Numbered from the stretch's first letter, positions 33,844 to 43,684 are shown. The stretch: 64,000 nucleotides of DNA from Flavobacterium weaverense (GCF_003688495.1 NZ_REFH01000009.1:656143-720142); one strand, 5' to 3'. A program made the numbers and translations. The notes: generated from the sequence alone by a model not told the origin.

Positions 33844-36360
33844 ATGAAAAATTTTCTGATTTACTTTCTATTTCTTTGCGCTATTGCAAATGCACAGCAG
33901 CCTGTTACATTAGACTATTATCTTCCTCAAAACAGTAATTACAATAAAAACATCCCTACACCTAAAAGTATTTTTCATTTTGAATTAGGAGAAATGCACA
34001 CGGATCATACGCAAGTTGCTTTATACATGAATGAAGTTGCAAAAGCATCCGATAGAATGACAATTGAAACAACAGGATACACTTATGAAAATAGACCACT
34101 GCAATTGCTTACTATCTCTAGTCCAAAAAACCTTGCTAATATCGACGCAATTCTTAAAAGACATCAAGCCGTAGCTGATTCTGGAGTAAATAATAATGAT
34201 GTTTCTGATTTGCCTATCGTTGTTTATTTAGGTTATTCAATTCACGGAAATGAATCTAGCGGAACTGGAGCGGCGATCGCCTTAGCATATTATCTAGCAG
34301 CATCAGATAGTCCTGAGCTTGAGAAAACATTAGAAAGCACAATTATTTTATTAGATCCGTGCTTTAATCCTGACGGTTTACAACGCTTTTCTACGTGGGT
34401 AAACAGTAGTAAAAGCAAAAGCTTAGTAACTGATCCTAATGATCGTGAGTTTAACGAAATGTGGCCTCGAGGTCGTTTTAATCACTACTGGTTTGACATG
34501 AATAGAGACTGGTTGCCTGTGCAGCTTCCAGAAAGCCAAGCGAGAATAAAAACTTTTAGAAAATGGCTTCCCAATCTTTTATGTGATTTTCACGAAATGG
34601 GAACTAATTCAACTTACTTTTTTCAACCAGGAGAACCAAGTCGAACGAATCCTTTAACTCCAGCTTTAAATCAAGTTTTAACCCGCAAAATCGCTGGTTA
34701 TCATGCTAAGGCTTTGGATAAAATTGGAAGCTCCTATTTTATTGAAAAGAATTACGATGATTTTTATTATGGTAAAGGTTCTTCATACCCAGATATTAAT
34801 GGTTCTATTGGTATTTTATTTGAGCAAGCAAGCTCTAGAGGTCACGCGCAAGAAAGTGCTAATGGAATTTTGACTTTTCCTTTTACGATACGAAATCAAT
34901 TTACAACTAGCTTGTCATCAATTCAAGCGGCTTATGAAATGAGAAAAGAACTCTTAGAATATCAAAGAGATTTTTATGTAAAAGCAAAAAATGACAGTAA
35001 AAAAAGCGCTGTAAAAGCATACATATTTGGTGACGAAAAAGATGCCACTAGAGTAAATGAATTAGCAAAAATTTTACATCAGCATAAAATCGAATTGCTA
35101 AAACTGAAAGAAGATGTTACAATCAACAAAAAGAAATTCGATAAAAACTTAAGCTATATAATTCCCGTTGAACAGCAAAACACAAAGTTAATCAACGCTA
35201 TATTTGATAGACAGACAAAGTTTAAGGACAGTTTGTTTTATGATATTTCTACTTGGAGTTTTGACTTGGCTTTCAATCTAAATTTTGAAACGACAAACTC
35301 TCTAGCGCAAGCAGGTTCTAAATACGAACCAGTAACGAAGAATGGTTTAGTTTCTAAAAAAAGTGACATTGGCTATTTAATCGAGTGGACTGACTACGAT
35401 GCTCCAAAGTTATTAAACCAAATTCTTTCTAAGAACTTACGAGTTAGGACGACTAAGCAACCTTTTACTTCTAATGGAAAAACGTACTCTTATGGAAGTC
35501 TTTTTGTTCCTATTCAAAATCAAGAAATGGACGCTGAGGCGATATTCAATTACTTAAACAAAATTATTACAGATTATTCTATTGAAATTACAGGAGTAGA
35601 AACTGGTTTTACTGATGGAATTAATTTAGGTAATCCAAGCTTTGTTACCTTAACTCAACCTAAAGTTGCAATGATCGTAGGTCAAGGTGTTGACGCGTCT
35701 GATGCAGGTGAGATTTGGCATTTATTAGATCAGAAAGCAGCGATGCCATTGACAAAAATAAATATTGAACAATTACAAAGCGCCGACTTAAATCGATATA
35801 CCACTCTGATTTTAGCAAATGGAAATTATTCTGGTTTTTCAGCGAAAGCAATTTCGAAAATAGAGCAATGGATACAAAATGGAGGTACTCTTATCGCTTA
35901 TCAAGATGCTATCAAGTGGTTGAACGATTCTAAGTTTATAGATTTAACGTTCAAAAATATAAAAAATGAAGCAAAAGACGTTTCTTATGAAAAAGCGGGC
36001 GATTACCGTGGTGCCCAACTTATTTCTGGTGCTATATTCGAAACAAAACTAGATCTTTCACATCCTATTAATTATGGTATGCCGAGAAATACATTGCCTA
36101 TTTTTAGAAATACTTCTATAATTATTGAACCAAACAAAAGTAGTTTCAACAACCCAATTCAATACACTAAAAATCCACTAATAAGCGGTTATATTTCTAA
36201 ATCAAATTTGGAACTATTAAAGGAAAGTGTGCCGTTTCAGTCTATCAAAAAAGGAGATGGCAAAATTATTGTTTTTACAGACAACACCAACTTTAGAGCC
36301 TTTTGGTTGGGGACAGAAAAATTACTGTGGAACGCAATTTTCTTTAGTAATTTAATGTAA
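33844..36360 (+). CDS. Exported M14 zinc carboxypeptidase
   Basis: An 838-residue protein. Signal peptide 1-18 (ending ANAQQ). The M14 domain covers about 40-380: zinc ligands H134 and E137 in YSIHGNESSG, third ligand H250 in CDFHEMG, substrate-binding FNPDGLQRF and MNRDW, and the catalytic-Glu segment GILFEQASSRG. The remaining 450 residues include a glutamine-amidotransferase-like Rossmann region (VAMIVGQGVDASDAGEIWHLLD; 'LILANGNYSGFSAKAISKIEQWIQNGGTLIAY'). This long two-domain form is common in Bacteroidota. Probably periplasmic or secreted. Confidence 0.9.
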   Translation: MKNFLIYFLFLCAIANAQQPVTLDYYLPQNSNYNKNIPTPKSIFHFELGEMHTDHTQVALYMNEVAKASDRMTIETTGYTYENRPLQLLTISSPKNLANIDAILKRHQAVADSGVNNNDVSDLPIVVYLGYSIHGNESSGTGAAIALAYYLAASDSPELEKTLESTIILLDPCFNPDGLQRFSTWVNSSKSKSLVTDPNDREFNEMWPRGRFNHYWFDMNRDWLPVQLPESQARIKTFRKWLPNLLCDFHEMGTNSTYFFQPGEPSRTNPLTPALNQVLTRKIAGYHAKALDKIGSSYFIEKNYDDFYYGKGSSYPDINGSIGILFEQASSRGHAQESANGILTFPFTIRNQFTTSLSSIQAAYEMRKELLEYQRDFYVKAKNDSKKSAVKAYIFGDEKDATRVNELAKILHQHKIELLKLKEDVTINKKKFDKNLSYIIPVEQQNTKLINAIFDRQTKFKDSLFYDISTWSFDLAFNLNFETTNSLAQAGSKYEPVTKNGLVSKKSDIGYLIEWTDYDAPKLLNQILSKNLRVRTTKQPFTSNGKTYSYGSLFVPIQNQEMDAEAIFNYLNKIITDYSIEITGVETGFTDGINLGNPSFVTLTQPKVAMIVGQGVDASDAGEIWHLLDQKAAMPLTKINIEQLQSADLNRYTTLILANGNYSGFSAKAISKIEQWIQNGGTLIAYQDAIKWLNDSKFIDLTFKNIKNEAKDVSYEKAGDYRGAQLISGAIFETKLDLSHPINYGMPRNTLPIFRNTSIIIEPNKSSFNNPIQYTKNPLISGYISKSNLELLKESVPFQSIKKGDGKIIVFTDNTNFRAFWLGTEKLLWNAIFFSNLM

Positions 36361-36409
36361 AAACGAATCTATTTATTAATACATTTTTGATTCTTATAAA
36401 TTAAAATTT

Positions 36410-36446
36410 AGTCCTGCTTGTTTTCATCTTGCAGGACTTTGTTTTT
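36410..36446 (+). terminator. Terminator after the M14 peptidase gene
   Basis: Stem AGTCCTGC (36410-36417) with GCAGGACT (36431-36438), then TTGTTTTT. Confidence 0.6.
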
Positions 36447-36548
36447 GATTCCAACTTTGATGATATGAATAAATAGAGAGAAAATACAGCGTAAGCTGCC
36501 GAAAAAAAACGTTGTACCTTTACACTTTCAAAACTTACATCTGAATTT

Positions 36549-37223
36549 ATGCGTATTGATATTGTTACTGTTTTACCAGAATTATTAAGAAGTCCATTTG
36601 AAGCTTCTATTATGAAACGCGCTATCGAAAAAGGGATAGTAGAAGTTCACTTTCATAATTTACGGGATTACACTACTAACAGACAAAAGAGTGTCGATGA
36701 CTATCCTTATGGTGGTGGTGCAGGAATGGTTATGACTGTCCAGCCCATAGACGCTTGTATAACACATTTAAAAAGTGAAAGAGAATACGACGAAATTATT
36801 TATATGTCTCCTGATGGTGAAACTTTAAACCAAAAGATGGCAAACACCATGTCAATGTATGAGAATATTATTATTTTATGTGGACATTATAAAGGAGTAG
36901 ATCAACGCGTGAGAGACCATTTTATTACTAAGGAAATATCTATTGGTGATTACGTTTTGTCTGGTGGAGAATTAGGTGCGTTAGTATTATCTGATGCTTT
37001 GATACGTTTGATACCAGGAGTCTTAAGTGATGAAACCTCGGCATTGACTGATAGTTTTCAGGATGGATTATTATCTGGCCCTATTTATACAAGACCGGCG
37101 GATTATAAAGGATGGAAAGTTCCAGAAGTATTAACAAGTGGTAATTTTGCAAAAATTGACAAGTGGCGAGAAGATGCTGCGTACGAACATACTAAAAACA
37201 GAAGACCTGATTTGTTAGAATAA
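36549..37223 (+). CDS. trmD: tRNA (guanine37-N1)-methyltransferase
   Basis: A 224-residue SPOUT (trefoil-knot) methyltransferase that makes m1G37 in tRNAs reading CNN codons, preventing frameshifts. Motifs: [36 protein letters not shown], the knot loop [28 protein letters not shown], and [21 protein letters not shown]. It precedes rplS, the usual trmD-rplS neighbourhood, but rplS has its own promoter here. A near-consensus -7 TACCTTTA lies at 36515-36522. Confidence 0.96.
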   Translation: MRIDIVTVLPELLRSPFEASIMKRAIEKGIVEVHFHNLRDYTTNRQKSVDDYPYGGGAGMVMTVQPIDACITHLKSEREYDEIIYMSPDGETLNQKMANTMSMYENIIILCGHYKGVDQRVRDHFITKEISIGDYVLSGGELGALVLSDALIRLIPGVLSDETSALTDSFQDGLLSGPIYTRPADYKGWKVPEVLTSGNFAKIDKWREDAAYEHTKNRRPDLLE

Positions 37224-37352
37224 TATTCAGTATTTGTGAAGCTTTGTTAATATCAAATGAGGCAAAAAAATTGGAGTAATCGCTAGTTTTTATTTTAACT
37301 ATTTCCCTCACTTATAGAAGGAAAATCCACTAGTAAAGACTAAAAATAAAAC

Positions 37353-37382
37353 TTGTAAATCAAAACAATAGTTCTATATTTG
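37353..37382 (+). promoter_or_regulatory. rplS promoter
   Basis: TTG (37353-37355) and TATATTTG (37375-37382) 19 bp apart; TATATTTGCACC is an excellent Bacteroidota promoter. It gives a leader of about 65 nt before the ATG at 37455. Confidence 0.75.
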
Positions 37383-37392
37383 CACCCGAATT

Positions 37393-37430
37393 CAGATTAA
37401 CCTCTGGCGAGGTCCGCGAATGTTGATTTG
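37393..37430 (+). promoter_or_regulatory. Structured leader of rplS, candidate autoregulatory element
   Basis: Outer stem CAGATTAA (37393-37400) with TTGATTTG (37423-37430, two G-U pairs) enclosing a hairpin CCTC-TGGC-GAGG (37401-37412) and a one-sided bulge TCCGCGAATG. L19 leader RNAs that bind the protein are known in other bacteria; this one is a candidate from structure and position alone. Confidence 0.45.
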
Positions 37431-37454
37431 ATACAAACCATAATTAAAGATATC

Positions 37455-37805
37455 ATGGCAGATTTAATGAAATTCGTTCAAAGCGAATTAGTAGCTAAAA
37501 AAGATTTCCCTGTTTTTGCAGCTGGAGATACTATTACTGTTTACTACGAAATTAGAGAGGGTGAAAAAACAAGAACACAGTTTTTCAAAGGTGTTGTAAT
37601 TCAAAGAAGAGGTTCTGCTAATACAGAAACTTTTACTATTCGTAAAATGTCAGGTGCTATTGGAGTTGAGCGTATCTTCCCAGTAAACTTACCAGCTTTA
37701 CAAAAAGTTGAAATCAACAAAAAAGGTGCAGTTCGTAGAGCTAGAATTTTCTACTTTAGAGAACTTACTGGTAAAAAAGCTAAAATTAAAGACAAAAGAA
37801 GATAG
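37455..37805 (+). CDS. rplS: Large ribosomal subunit protein L19 (bL19)
   Basis: A 116-residue protein read from ATG 37455 (MADLMKFVQSELVAKKDFPVF). Matches L19: DTITVYYEIREGEKTRTQFFKGVVIQRRG, TFTIRKMSGAIGVERIFPVNLPALQKVEI, RRARIFYFRELTGKKAKIKDKRR. L19 sits at the 30S-50S interface. The in-frame TTG at 37428 lies in the leader stem and is not a credible start. Confidence 0.97.
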   Translation: MADLMKFVQSELVAKKDFPVFAAGDTITVYYEIREGEKTRTQFFKGVVIQRRGSANTETFTIRKMSGAIGVERIFPVNLPALQKVEINKKGAVRRARIFYFRELTGKKAKIKDKRR

Positions 37806-37827
37806 TTTACTGTCTCTTTACTATAAG

Positions 37828-37858
37828 AAATCCTCAACAATGTTGGGGATTTTTTTTG
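37828..37858 (+). terminator. rplS terminator
   Basis: Stem AATCCTCAAC with GTTGGGGATT (one G-T pair), short loop, eight T. Confidence 0.8.
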
Positions 37859-38097
37859 CTTAAAAATTAACCTCAGGACAGAGAATTATACATAATAAAG
37901 ACAAAAGAATAGTCTAGCTAGACTTTGACCATTAAATTCCGTACAACATTAAATTCTGATAATCCATTATTACTATTTAACGGCAGTTAACTTTCGCATA
38001 TTCTTGATTTGATAGTCTCAAAATACGTTTTCGATAATTCAATTTACGTTACTAAAAACTTACTGAAAACGCATTTTCTTTTACGATATCGTTTTAT
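37859..38097. other. Intergenic region upstream of icd
   Basis: No gene. Contains a perfect 14-bp palindrome AGTCTAGCTAGACT at 37911-37924, about 190 bp from the icd promoter; it might be a regulator site but stands alone. Confidence 0.4.
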
Positions 38098-38105
38098 TAC
38101 CTTTG
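38098..38105 (+). promoter_or_regulatory. -7 promoter element (TACCTTTG) of icd
   Basis: TACCTTTGCAG matches the consensus with the GCA extension, 41 bp upstream of the ATG. Confidence 0.6.
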
Positions 38106-38146
38106 CAGTTAAGATTGAAAATAAGAATTATATATAGCAATACATT

Positions 38147-39370
38147 ATGACAAAAATTAAAGTAGCCAATCCAGTCGTTGAATTGGATGGAGATGAAATG
38201 ACGCGAATTATTTGGTCTTTTATTAAAGAAAAATTAATTCTTCCTTATTTAGACTTAGATATTAAATATTACGATTTAGGAATGGAAAGCAGAGATGCTA
38301 CAAATGACCAAATCACAATTGATTCTGCTGAAGCGATAAAAAAATACAATGTTGGTATTAAGTGTGCTACCATTACGCCTGATGAAGATCGCGTAAAAGA
38401 ATTTGGATTAAAAAAAATGTGGAAATCTCCAAACGGAACAATTCGTAACATTGTAGGTGGAACTGTTTTCCGCGAGCCAATTATTATGAAAAATGTTCCT
38501 CGTTACGTACAAGGATGGACACAACCAATCGTTATTGGTCGTCACGCTTTTGGAGATCAATACAAAGCTACTGATACTGTTATAAAAGGAAAAGGAAAGT
38601 TAACTATGACTTTCGTTCCCGAAGAAGGAGAAACTCAAACATGGGAAGTTTACGATTATAAAGGAGATGGTGTTGCAATGGCAATGTACAATACTGATGA
38701 GAGTATCTTCGGTTTTGCACATTCTTCATTCCAAATGGCATTAACAAAAAAATGGCCTTTATACCTTTCGACAAAAAATACAATTTTGAAGGCTTATGAT
38801 GGTCGTTTCAAAGATATTTTTGAAGAAGTGTATCAAAAAAATTATAAAACTCAATTTGAAGAAGCTGGAATTACTTATGAGCACCGTCTAATCGATGACA
38901 TGGTTGCTTCTGCAATGAAATGGAGTGGTGGTTTTGTATGGGCTTGTAAAAATTACGATGGTGATGTACAATCAGATACAGTTGCACAAGGATTTGGTTC
39001 TTTAGGACTTATGACTTCTGTACTAGTTACTCCTGATGGTAAAACTGTTGAAGCTGAAGCAGCTCACGGAACGGTAACAAGACACTACAGACAACACCAA
39101 CAAGGAAAAGCTACTTCTACTAACCCAATTGCATCTATATTTGCTTGGACTAGAGGATTAGAGCATAGAGGTAAATTAGATGAAAATCAAGCATTAATTG
39201 ATTTCTGTCATGCTCTAGAGCAAGTTTGTATTGATACTGTAGAAAGTGGAAAAATGACTAAAGATTTAGCTATGTTAGTTAAACCAGAAGGATTAACAGC
39301 TGCTGATTACTTAACTACAGAAGCATTCCTAGGAGCTATTAAAGAAAACCTAGATGCTAAATTAGCATAA
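38147..39370 (+). CDS. icd: NADP-dependent isocitrate dehydrogenase, homodimeric eukaryote-like type
   Basis: A 407-residue TCA-cycle enzyme. [51 protein letters not shown] (substrate loop), [20 protein letters not shown] (metal Asp), and [12 protein letters not shown] with the NADP-binding residues. The sequence is of the subfamily found in eukaryotic cytosol/mitochondria and many Bacteroidota, not the E. coli type. Monocistronic with its own terminator. Confidence 0.96.
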   Translation: MTKIKVANPVVELDGDEMTRIIWSFIKEKLILPYLDLDIKYYDLGMESRDATNDQITIDSAEAIKKYNVGIKCATITPDEDRVKEFGLKKMWKSPNGTIRNIVGGTVFREPIIMKNVPRYVQGWTQPIVIGRHAFGDQYKATDTVIKGKGKLTMTFVPEEGETQTWEVYDYKGDGVAMAMYNTDESIFGFAHSSFQMALTKKWPLYLSTKNTILKAYDGRFKDIFEEVYQKNYKTQFEEAGITYEHRLIDDMVASAMKWSGGFVWACKNYDGDVQSDTVAQGFGSLGLMTSVLVTPDGKTVEAEAAHGTVTRHYRQHQQGKATSTNPIASIFAWTRGLEHRGKLDENQALIDFCHALEQVCIDTVESGKMTKDLAMLVKPEGLTAADYLTTEAFLGAIKENLDAKLA

Positions 39371-39393
39371 ATTTAGTTTTTACTATATGATTT

Positions 39394-39424
39394 AAGACAA
39401 CTGGAAACAGTTGTCTTTTTTTTT
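39394..39424 (+). terminator. icd terminator
   Basis: Ten-base stem AAGACAACTG with CAGTTGTCTT closed by a GAAA tetraloop, then a run of T to 39424. Confidence 0.85.
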
Positions 39425-39502
39425 ACAAGTTGTAATACATTAACATTTGTTAAACAAGAATTAACCCGTTTTAGTTGAAATTTGCAATTCAAAATCCAGA
39501 AA

Positions 39503-41884
39503 ATGAGTACTAAGAAAATTATAACACTTTTATTTCTAATCTTCTACGCTGCAACTTCGTCAGCGCAAGATAAATTCACACTTAGTGGAACCATAATGGA
39601 CGCAAACACTAACGAGACATTAATAGGAGTAAATGTTGTTATTCCACAATTAAAAGTGGGCGTAACTACAAATGAATACGGATTTTATTCCATCACACTT
39701 CCACAAGGAATAAATATCGTTCAAATAAGCTCACTGGGTTATAAAATCATGGAGGAATCAATTGATTTAAACCAAAACAGTAAGAAGAACTTTATTCTAT
39801 ACAGTAATGAAACTGCTTTAAAAGAAGTAATTGTAAATAGTAATAAAACAACAATCGATATTAAAAAGCCAGAAATGAGTGTCAACAAGCTCTCTATTTC
39901 AGCCATTAAGAAGATGCCAGTTGTTTTAGGGGAAGTTGATGTGATCAAATCGCTGTTATTACTTCCCGGAGTTACAAATGCTGGAGAAGGCGCTTCAGGT
40001 TTTAATGTTCGTGGTGGTGGAGCAGATCAAAACTTAATATTGTTAGACGAGGCAACAATATTTAATTCATCTCACGTTTTTGGTTTTTTCTCCGTTTTCA
40101 ATCCCGATGCAATAAAGGACTTAAAATTATACAAAGGTGGAATTCCAGCCCGTTACGGCGGAAGAGCTTCTTCTGTTTTGGATATCTATCAAAAAGACGG
40201 AAGTAGCAAAGGATTTCACGTCAACGGAGGTATCGGACTGATATCAAGTAGAATCTTGGCCGAAGGACCAATAGTAAAAGACAGAGGATCATTTCTTATT
40301 GGAGGAAGAAGTTCTTACGCTCATTTATTCCTAAAATTATCAGAGAAGCAAAAAGATAACGCTGCATACTTCTATGACTTAAATACAAAGCTCAGCTACA
40401 AGTTAAATGAAAACAACAACCTTTATTTATCTAGTTATTTTGGACGTGACGTCTTTTCATTAAATAAAAGCTTCACTAATATTTATGGCAACTCGACGTT
40501 AAATTTAAGATGGAATCATTTATTTTCAGACAAATTATTTTCAAATTTATCGCTAATCTATAGTGACTACTATTACGGATTAGATTTAGATTTTGTAGGT
40601 TTCAAGTGGGATTCTGGAATTAAAAACTACAACGTAAAATACGACTTCAAAAATTACATTTCAGATAAGTTCAAATTAAATTATGGTGCAAACGCAATTT
40701 ATTACGAATTCAATCCAGGAACTATTAAACCATCTAATGCTGACTCTGGAATTAACTTTGATCAGCTAGATAAAAAATACGCATTTGAGCCTGCATTATA
40801 TTTAAATGCTGATCATGATTTATCTAATAAAATTGCTGTTTCTTACGGTATTCGATATAGTCTTTTCTATCGTCTAGGGCAATCAACTGTAAATATTTAC
40901 GAGAATAATAATCCCGTATTATTCGATTCTGATTTGCAGATTTATGAAAAAGCAACTCCAATAGGAACAAAGTATTACGGTAAAAATAAAACTATAAAAA
41001 CGTACAGTAATTTTGAGCCTCGCTTTTCATTTGCATACCAAATTAATGACGATCAATCAATAAAGACAAGCTATAATAGGATGGTTCAGTATTTACAGCT
41101 GATCTCAAATACGTCATCTCCTACTCCACTTGATATATGGACTCCAAGTGATGAGTTTATAAAACCGCAAATTGCCGACCAAGTGGCTTTAGGTTATTTT
41201 AGAAATTTCAAGGATGGTGAATATTCCTTTGAAGTAGAAACGTATTATAAAGTAGTAAAAAACAGATTAGACTACATTGATGGTGCTAATTTAATAGCTA
41301 ATAAAGCCATTGAGCAAATTATTTTAAATGGCCAACTCCGTTCATACGGACTTGAATTAATGTTAAGAAAAAATGAAGGTCGGTTAAACGGGTGGATATC
41401 TTATACTTTATCAAAATCAGAACAGCAAACTCCTGGTCGAACAGCTACTGAATCAGGAATTAATAACGGCGCTTGGTACAATTCAGTATATGATAAGCTG
41501 CACAACGTTGCAGTAACTAGCGCTTATAACTTAAATGATAAATGGTCCTTTGGAGCTAATTTTGCTTTACAAACAGGGCAACCTGCAACATTTCCCAACG
41601 GTCGTTATGAATATTTAGGTATTGTTGTTCCTAGCTATGGTTTAAGGAATGAAAACAGACTTCCCACGTATCATCATTTAGATATTTCGGCAACTTTGAC
41701 ACCAGAAAAAAACAAAGATAGAAACTGGAAAGGAGAATGGGTTTTCAGTATTTACAATTTATACAACCGCAAAAATGCTGCTTCTATAAATTTTAGACAA
41801 AATGTAGACTCTGGAAATAATGAAGCTGTTAAGACCTCTATTTTCGGTATCGTTCCAGCCGTTAGTTATAATTTCAAATTTTAA
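39503..41884 (+). CDS. TonB-dependent receptor with CarboxypepD_reg-like N-terminus
   Basis: Read from ATG 39503 it has 793 residues. Signal peptide (MSTKKIITLLFLIFYAATSSAQ), carboxypeptidase regulatory-like domain (FTLSGTIMDANTNETLIGVNVVIPQLKVGVTTNEYG, about 25-110), plug domain (VDVIKSLLLLPGVTNAGEGASGFNVRGGGADQNLILLDEATIF), then the 22-strand barrel, ending in the terminal aromatic VSYNFKF. The ligand is unknown. It is followed 5 bp later by a DUF4249 lipoprotein gene, the usual partner of this receptor group. The in-frame TTG at 39482 was not used. Confidence 0.92.
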   Translation: MSTKKIITLLFLIFYAATSSAQDKFTLSGTIMDANTNETLIGVNVVIPQLKVGVTTNEYGFYSITLPQGINIVQISSLGYKIMEESIDLNQNSKKNFILYSNETALKEVIVNSNKTTIDIKKPEMSVNKLSISAIKKMPVVLGEVDVIKSLLLLPGVTNAGEGASGFNVRGGGADQNLILLDEATIFNSSHVFGFFSVFNPDAIKDLKLYKGGIPARYGGRASSVLDIYQKDGSSKGFHVNGGIGLISSRILAEGPIVKDRGSFLIGGRSSYAHLFLKLSEKQKDNAAYFYDLNTKLSYKLNENNNLYLSSYFGRDVFSLNKSFTNIYGNSTLNLRWNHLFSDKLFSNLSLIYSDYYYGLDLDFVGFKWDSGIKNYNVKYDFKNYISDKFKLNYGANAIYYEFNPGTIKPSNADSGINFDQLDKKYAFEPALYLNADHDLSNKIAVSYGIRYSLFYRLGQSTVNIYENNNPVLFDSDLQIYEKATPIGTKYYGKNKTIKTYSNFEPRFSFAYQINDDQSIKTSYNRMVQYLQLISNTSSPTPLDIWTPSDEFIKPQIADQVALGYFRNFKDGEYSFEVETYYKVVKNRLDYIDGANLIANKAIEQIILNGQLRSYGLELMLRKNEGRLNGWISYTLSKSEQQTPGRTATESGINNGAWYNSVYDKLHNVAVTSAYNLNDKWSFGANFALQTGQPATFPNGRYEYLGIVVPSYGLRNENRLPTYHHLDISATLTPEKNKDRNWKGEWVFSIYNLYNRKNAASINFRQNVDSGNNEAVKTSIFGIVPAVSYNFKF

Positions 41885-41889
41885 TTATC

Positions 41890-42711
41890 ATGAAAAAAAT
41901 CATACTACTTTTAGTAATATTTATAAGCATTTTAACGACAAGCTGCGAAGATGTAATAGCAGTCGACCTGAATAACACTCCACCAAAGTTAGTCATTACG
42001 GCAGCTATAAATTGGAAAAAAGGAACTACTGGAAAGCAACAAAAAATTACTTTGTCAACCACAGCAGACTTTTACAACAAAGACATTCCAAAAGTATCAC
42101 TAGCAACAGTTTACATAAAAAACAGTAGCAACATAACTTTTAACTTTGTAGAGTCGTCTGTTAAGGGAGAATATCTTTGTAATAATTTTATTCCCGTTGC
42201 AAACGAGACATATACCTTAACTGTGATTAGTGGCGGTAACACATACACAGCTACCGAAACTTTAAAAACCGTCGCATCAATAACAGAAGTAATTCAAAAC
42301 GACAAGGGAGGTTTTACCGGTGATCAAGTAGAAATCAAAACTTTTTATCTTGATCCCGCCAACGAAACAAATTATTATCTCTATAAATATGCTTACTCTA
42401 ATCAGGTTAAGTCCAATTTTTATGTAGACTATGATGAATTTTTCAATGGCAATAAATTCTTCAGTATTTCTCAAAATGACGAGCTTAAAAAAGGAGATAA
42501 GATCGAAGTAACACATTACGGAATTTCAAAATCGTATTTTAATTACATGAATATTCTAGTAACAATCTCCAGCAATAGCGGCGGCAGCCCTTTTCAATCA
42601 CCTCCAGCTACGGTGCGAGGAAACATAATTAATACTACAAATGCTTTAGAATATCCCTTGGGCTATTTTTCGTTAAGCGAAGTAGACACTAGAATTTATA
42701 TCGTCGAATAA
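41890..42711 (+). CDS. DUF4249 lipoprotein, partner of the TonB receptor
   Basis: A 273-residue lipoprotein: signal peptide with lipobox LTTSC (Cys at about 17), then EDVIAVDLNNTPPKLVITAAINW, characteristic of DUF4249, and immunoglobulin-like beta segments. DUF4249 proteins are encoded next to TonB-dependent receptors in Bacteroidota and are thought to be surface partners in uptake, in the manner of SusD, though their role is untested. Spacing of 5 bp shows an operon. Confidence 0.85.
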   Translation: MKKIILLLVIFISILTTSCEDVIAVDLNNTPPKLVITAAINWKKGTTGKQQKITLSTTADFYNKDIPKVSLATVYIKNSSNITFNFVESSVKGEYLCNNFIPVANETYTLTVISGGNTYTATETLKTVASITEVIQNDKGGFTGDQVEIKTFYLDPANETNYYLYKYAYSNQVKSNFYVDYDEFFNGNKFFSISQNDELKKGDKIEVTHYGISKSYFNYMNILVTISSNSGGSPFQSPPATVRGNIINTTNALEYPLGYFSLSEVDTRIYIVE

Positions 42712-42724
42712 TAGTTGCTTTTTT

Positions 42725-42867
42725 AGGAGCTAATTCCAGCTTTGCATTACAAGTTCTTTATTGAAAAAACTTTTCTAATGCTCTTTCAAGAGCTCCTTAC
42801 AGTTGCTTTGAAACAACAAGAAAAATAATTTTTCACAGCGAGAAGCTTTCCATTTCAATCTGGGCTA
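42725..42867. repeat. Repeat-like intergenic element (AGGAGCT...GGGCTA)
   Basis: About 140 bp with internal order: AGGAGCT (42725-42731) mirrored by AGCTCCT (42791-42797); a direct repeat AGCTTTGCATTACAA (42738-42752) and AGCTTTCCATTTCAA (42844-42858), 13 of 15 identical; small hairpins GCTCTT-AAGAGC and GTTG-CTTTGAAA-CAAC; end GGGCTA. I recall that Flavobacterium genomes carry many intergenic copies of an element starting AGGAGCTATTTCC and ending GGGGCTA; this looks like a diverged copy. Only one copy is in this window. Confidence 0.45.
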
Positions 42868-42947
42868 CAACGCGAAAACGTTCAGTATTTGATATATTTT
42901 TAAGTAACTTTACAACATCAAATTACAACTTAAAATCTAAAACCTGC

Positions 42948-43610
42948 ATGTCTTCACATCATATTGTACGCGACGACCAAGAGCCCGCTTTAATTATCGC
43001 AAATGGTGCATCCTGCGACCCTGAACTTTTAGGACAATTATTAGAATGGTCGCCTCTAGTTATCGTCTTGGATTCAGCAATGGAAAGAGTAATGGAACTA
43101 GGTATTAAAGTGGATGTATTACTAGGAGATTTTGATAGAGGTTTCGATCCCCACCAATATAAAACTTCCCAATACCCTATCGAAATAATTCATACTCCAG
43201 ATCAAGATAAAACTGATTTAGAAAAAGCATTTGATTATTTAATTGGTAGAAAAATTCCAGCTGTAAACGTTGTTTGGGCAACAGGAAAAAGAACAGATCA
43301 TACCATTACTAACATTACTAATATTGCAAGATACAGAGACACATTAAAAATTGTAATTTTAGATGATCATTCAAAAGTTTTTTTACTGCCTAAAAAATTT
43401 GAAAAATGGTATACAGCAAATACACCCATATCATTAATACCAATAGGCGACGTAACTGGAATTCATTCTGATAATTTGTTTTATCCGTTACAGGATGATA
43501 GCTTGAAAATAGGATATAGAACGGGAAGTAGCAACCGTGTTCTTGAAGATGGTATTGTGAAAATCAGACATGATAAAGGCGATTTATTGATGATGGAGTG
43601 TATCGATTAA
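42948..43610 (+). CDS. Thiamine pyrophosphokinase
   Basis: A 220-residue enzyme that transfers pyrophosphate from ATP to thiamine to give TPP. Catalytic-domain motifs: ALIIANGASCD, VIVLDSAM, LLGDFDRG (metal-binding Asp pair), DQDKTDLEKAFDYL, ATGKRTDHTITNI, followed by the beta-rich thiamine-binding domain (TPISLIPIGDVTGIHSDNL...GSSNRV). No TPP riboswitch consensus is seen upstream, so it is probably a salvage/housekeeping gene without thiamine control. Confidence 0.88.
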   Translation: MSSHHIVRDDQEPALIIANGASCDPELLGQLLEWSPLVIVLDSAMERVMELGIKVDVLLGDFDRGFDPHQYKTSQYPIEIIHTPDQDKTDLEKAFDYLIGRKIPAVNVVWATGKRTDHTITNITNIARYRDTLKIVILDDHSKVFLLPKKFEKWYTANTPISLIPIGDVTGIHSDNLFYPLQDDSLKIGYRTGSSNRVLEDGIVKIRHDKGDLLMMECID

Positions 43611-43684
43611 TGCTCGTACTCAATTAGTAAATTCTTGTATTTTGATAAAAAGAGAATACCTATCTTTACATCGAAATACAGAAA

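Noticed and set aside
42712..42947. Possible TPP riboswitch before the thiamine pyrophosphokinase gene
   Set aside because: The conserved CTGAGA and ACCTGA-type segments are absent. The visible order is better explained as a repeat-like element.
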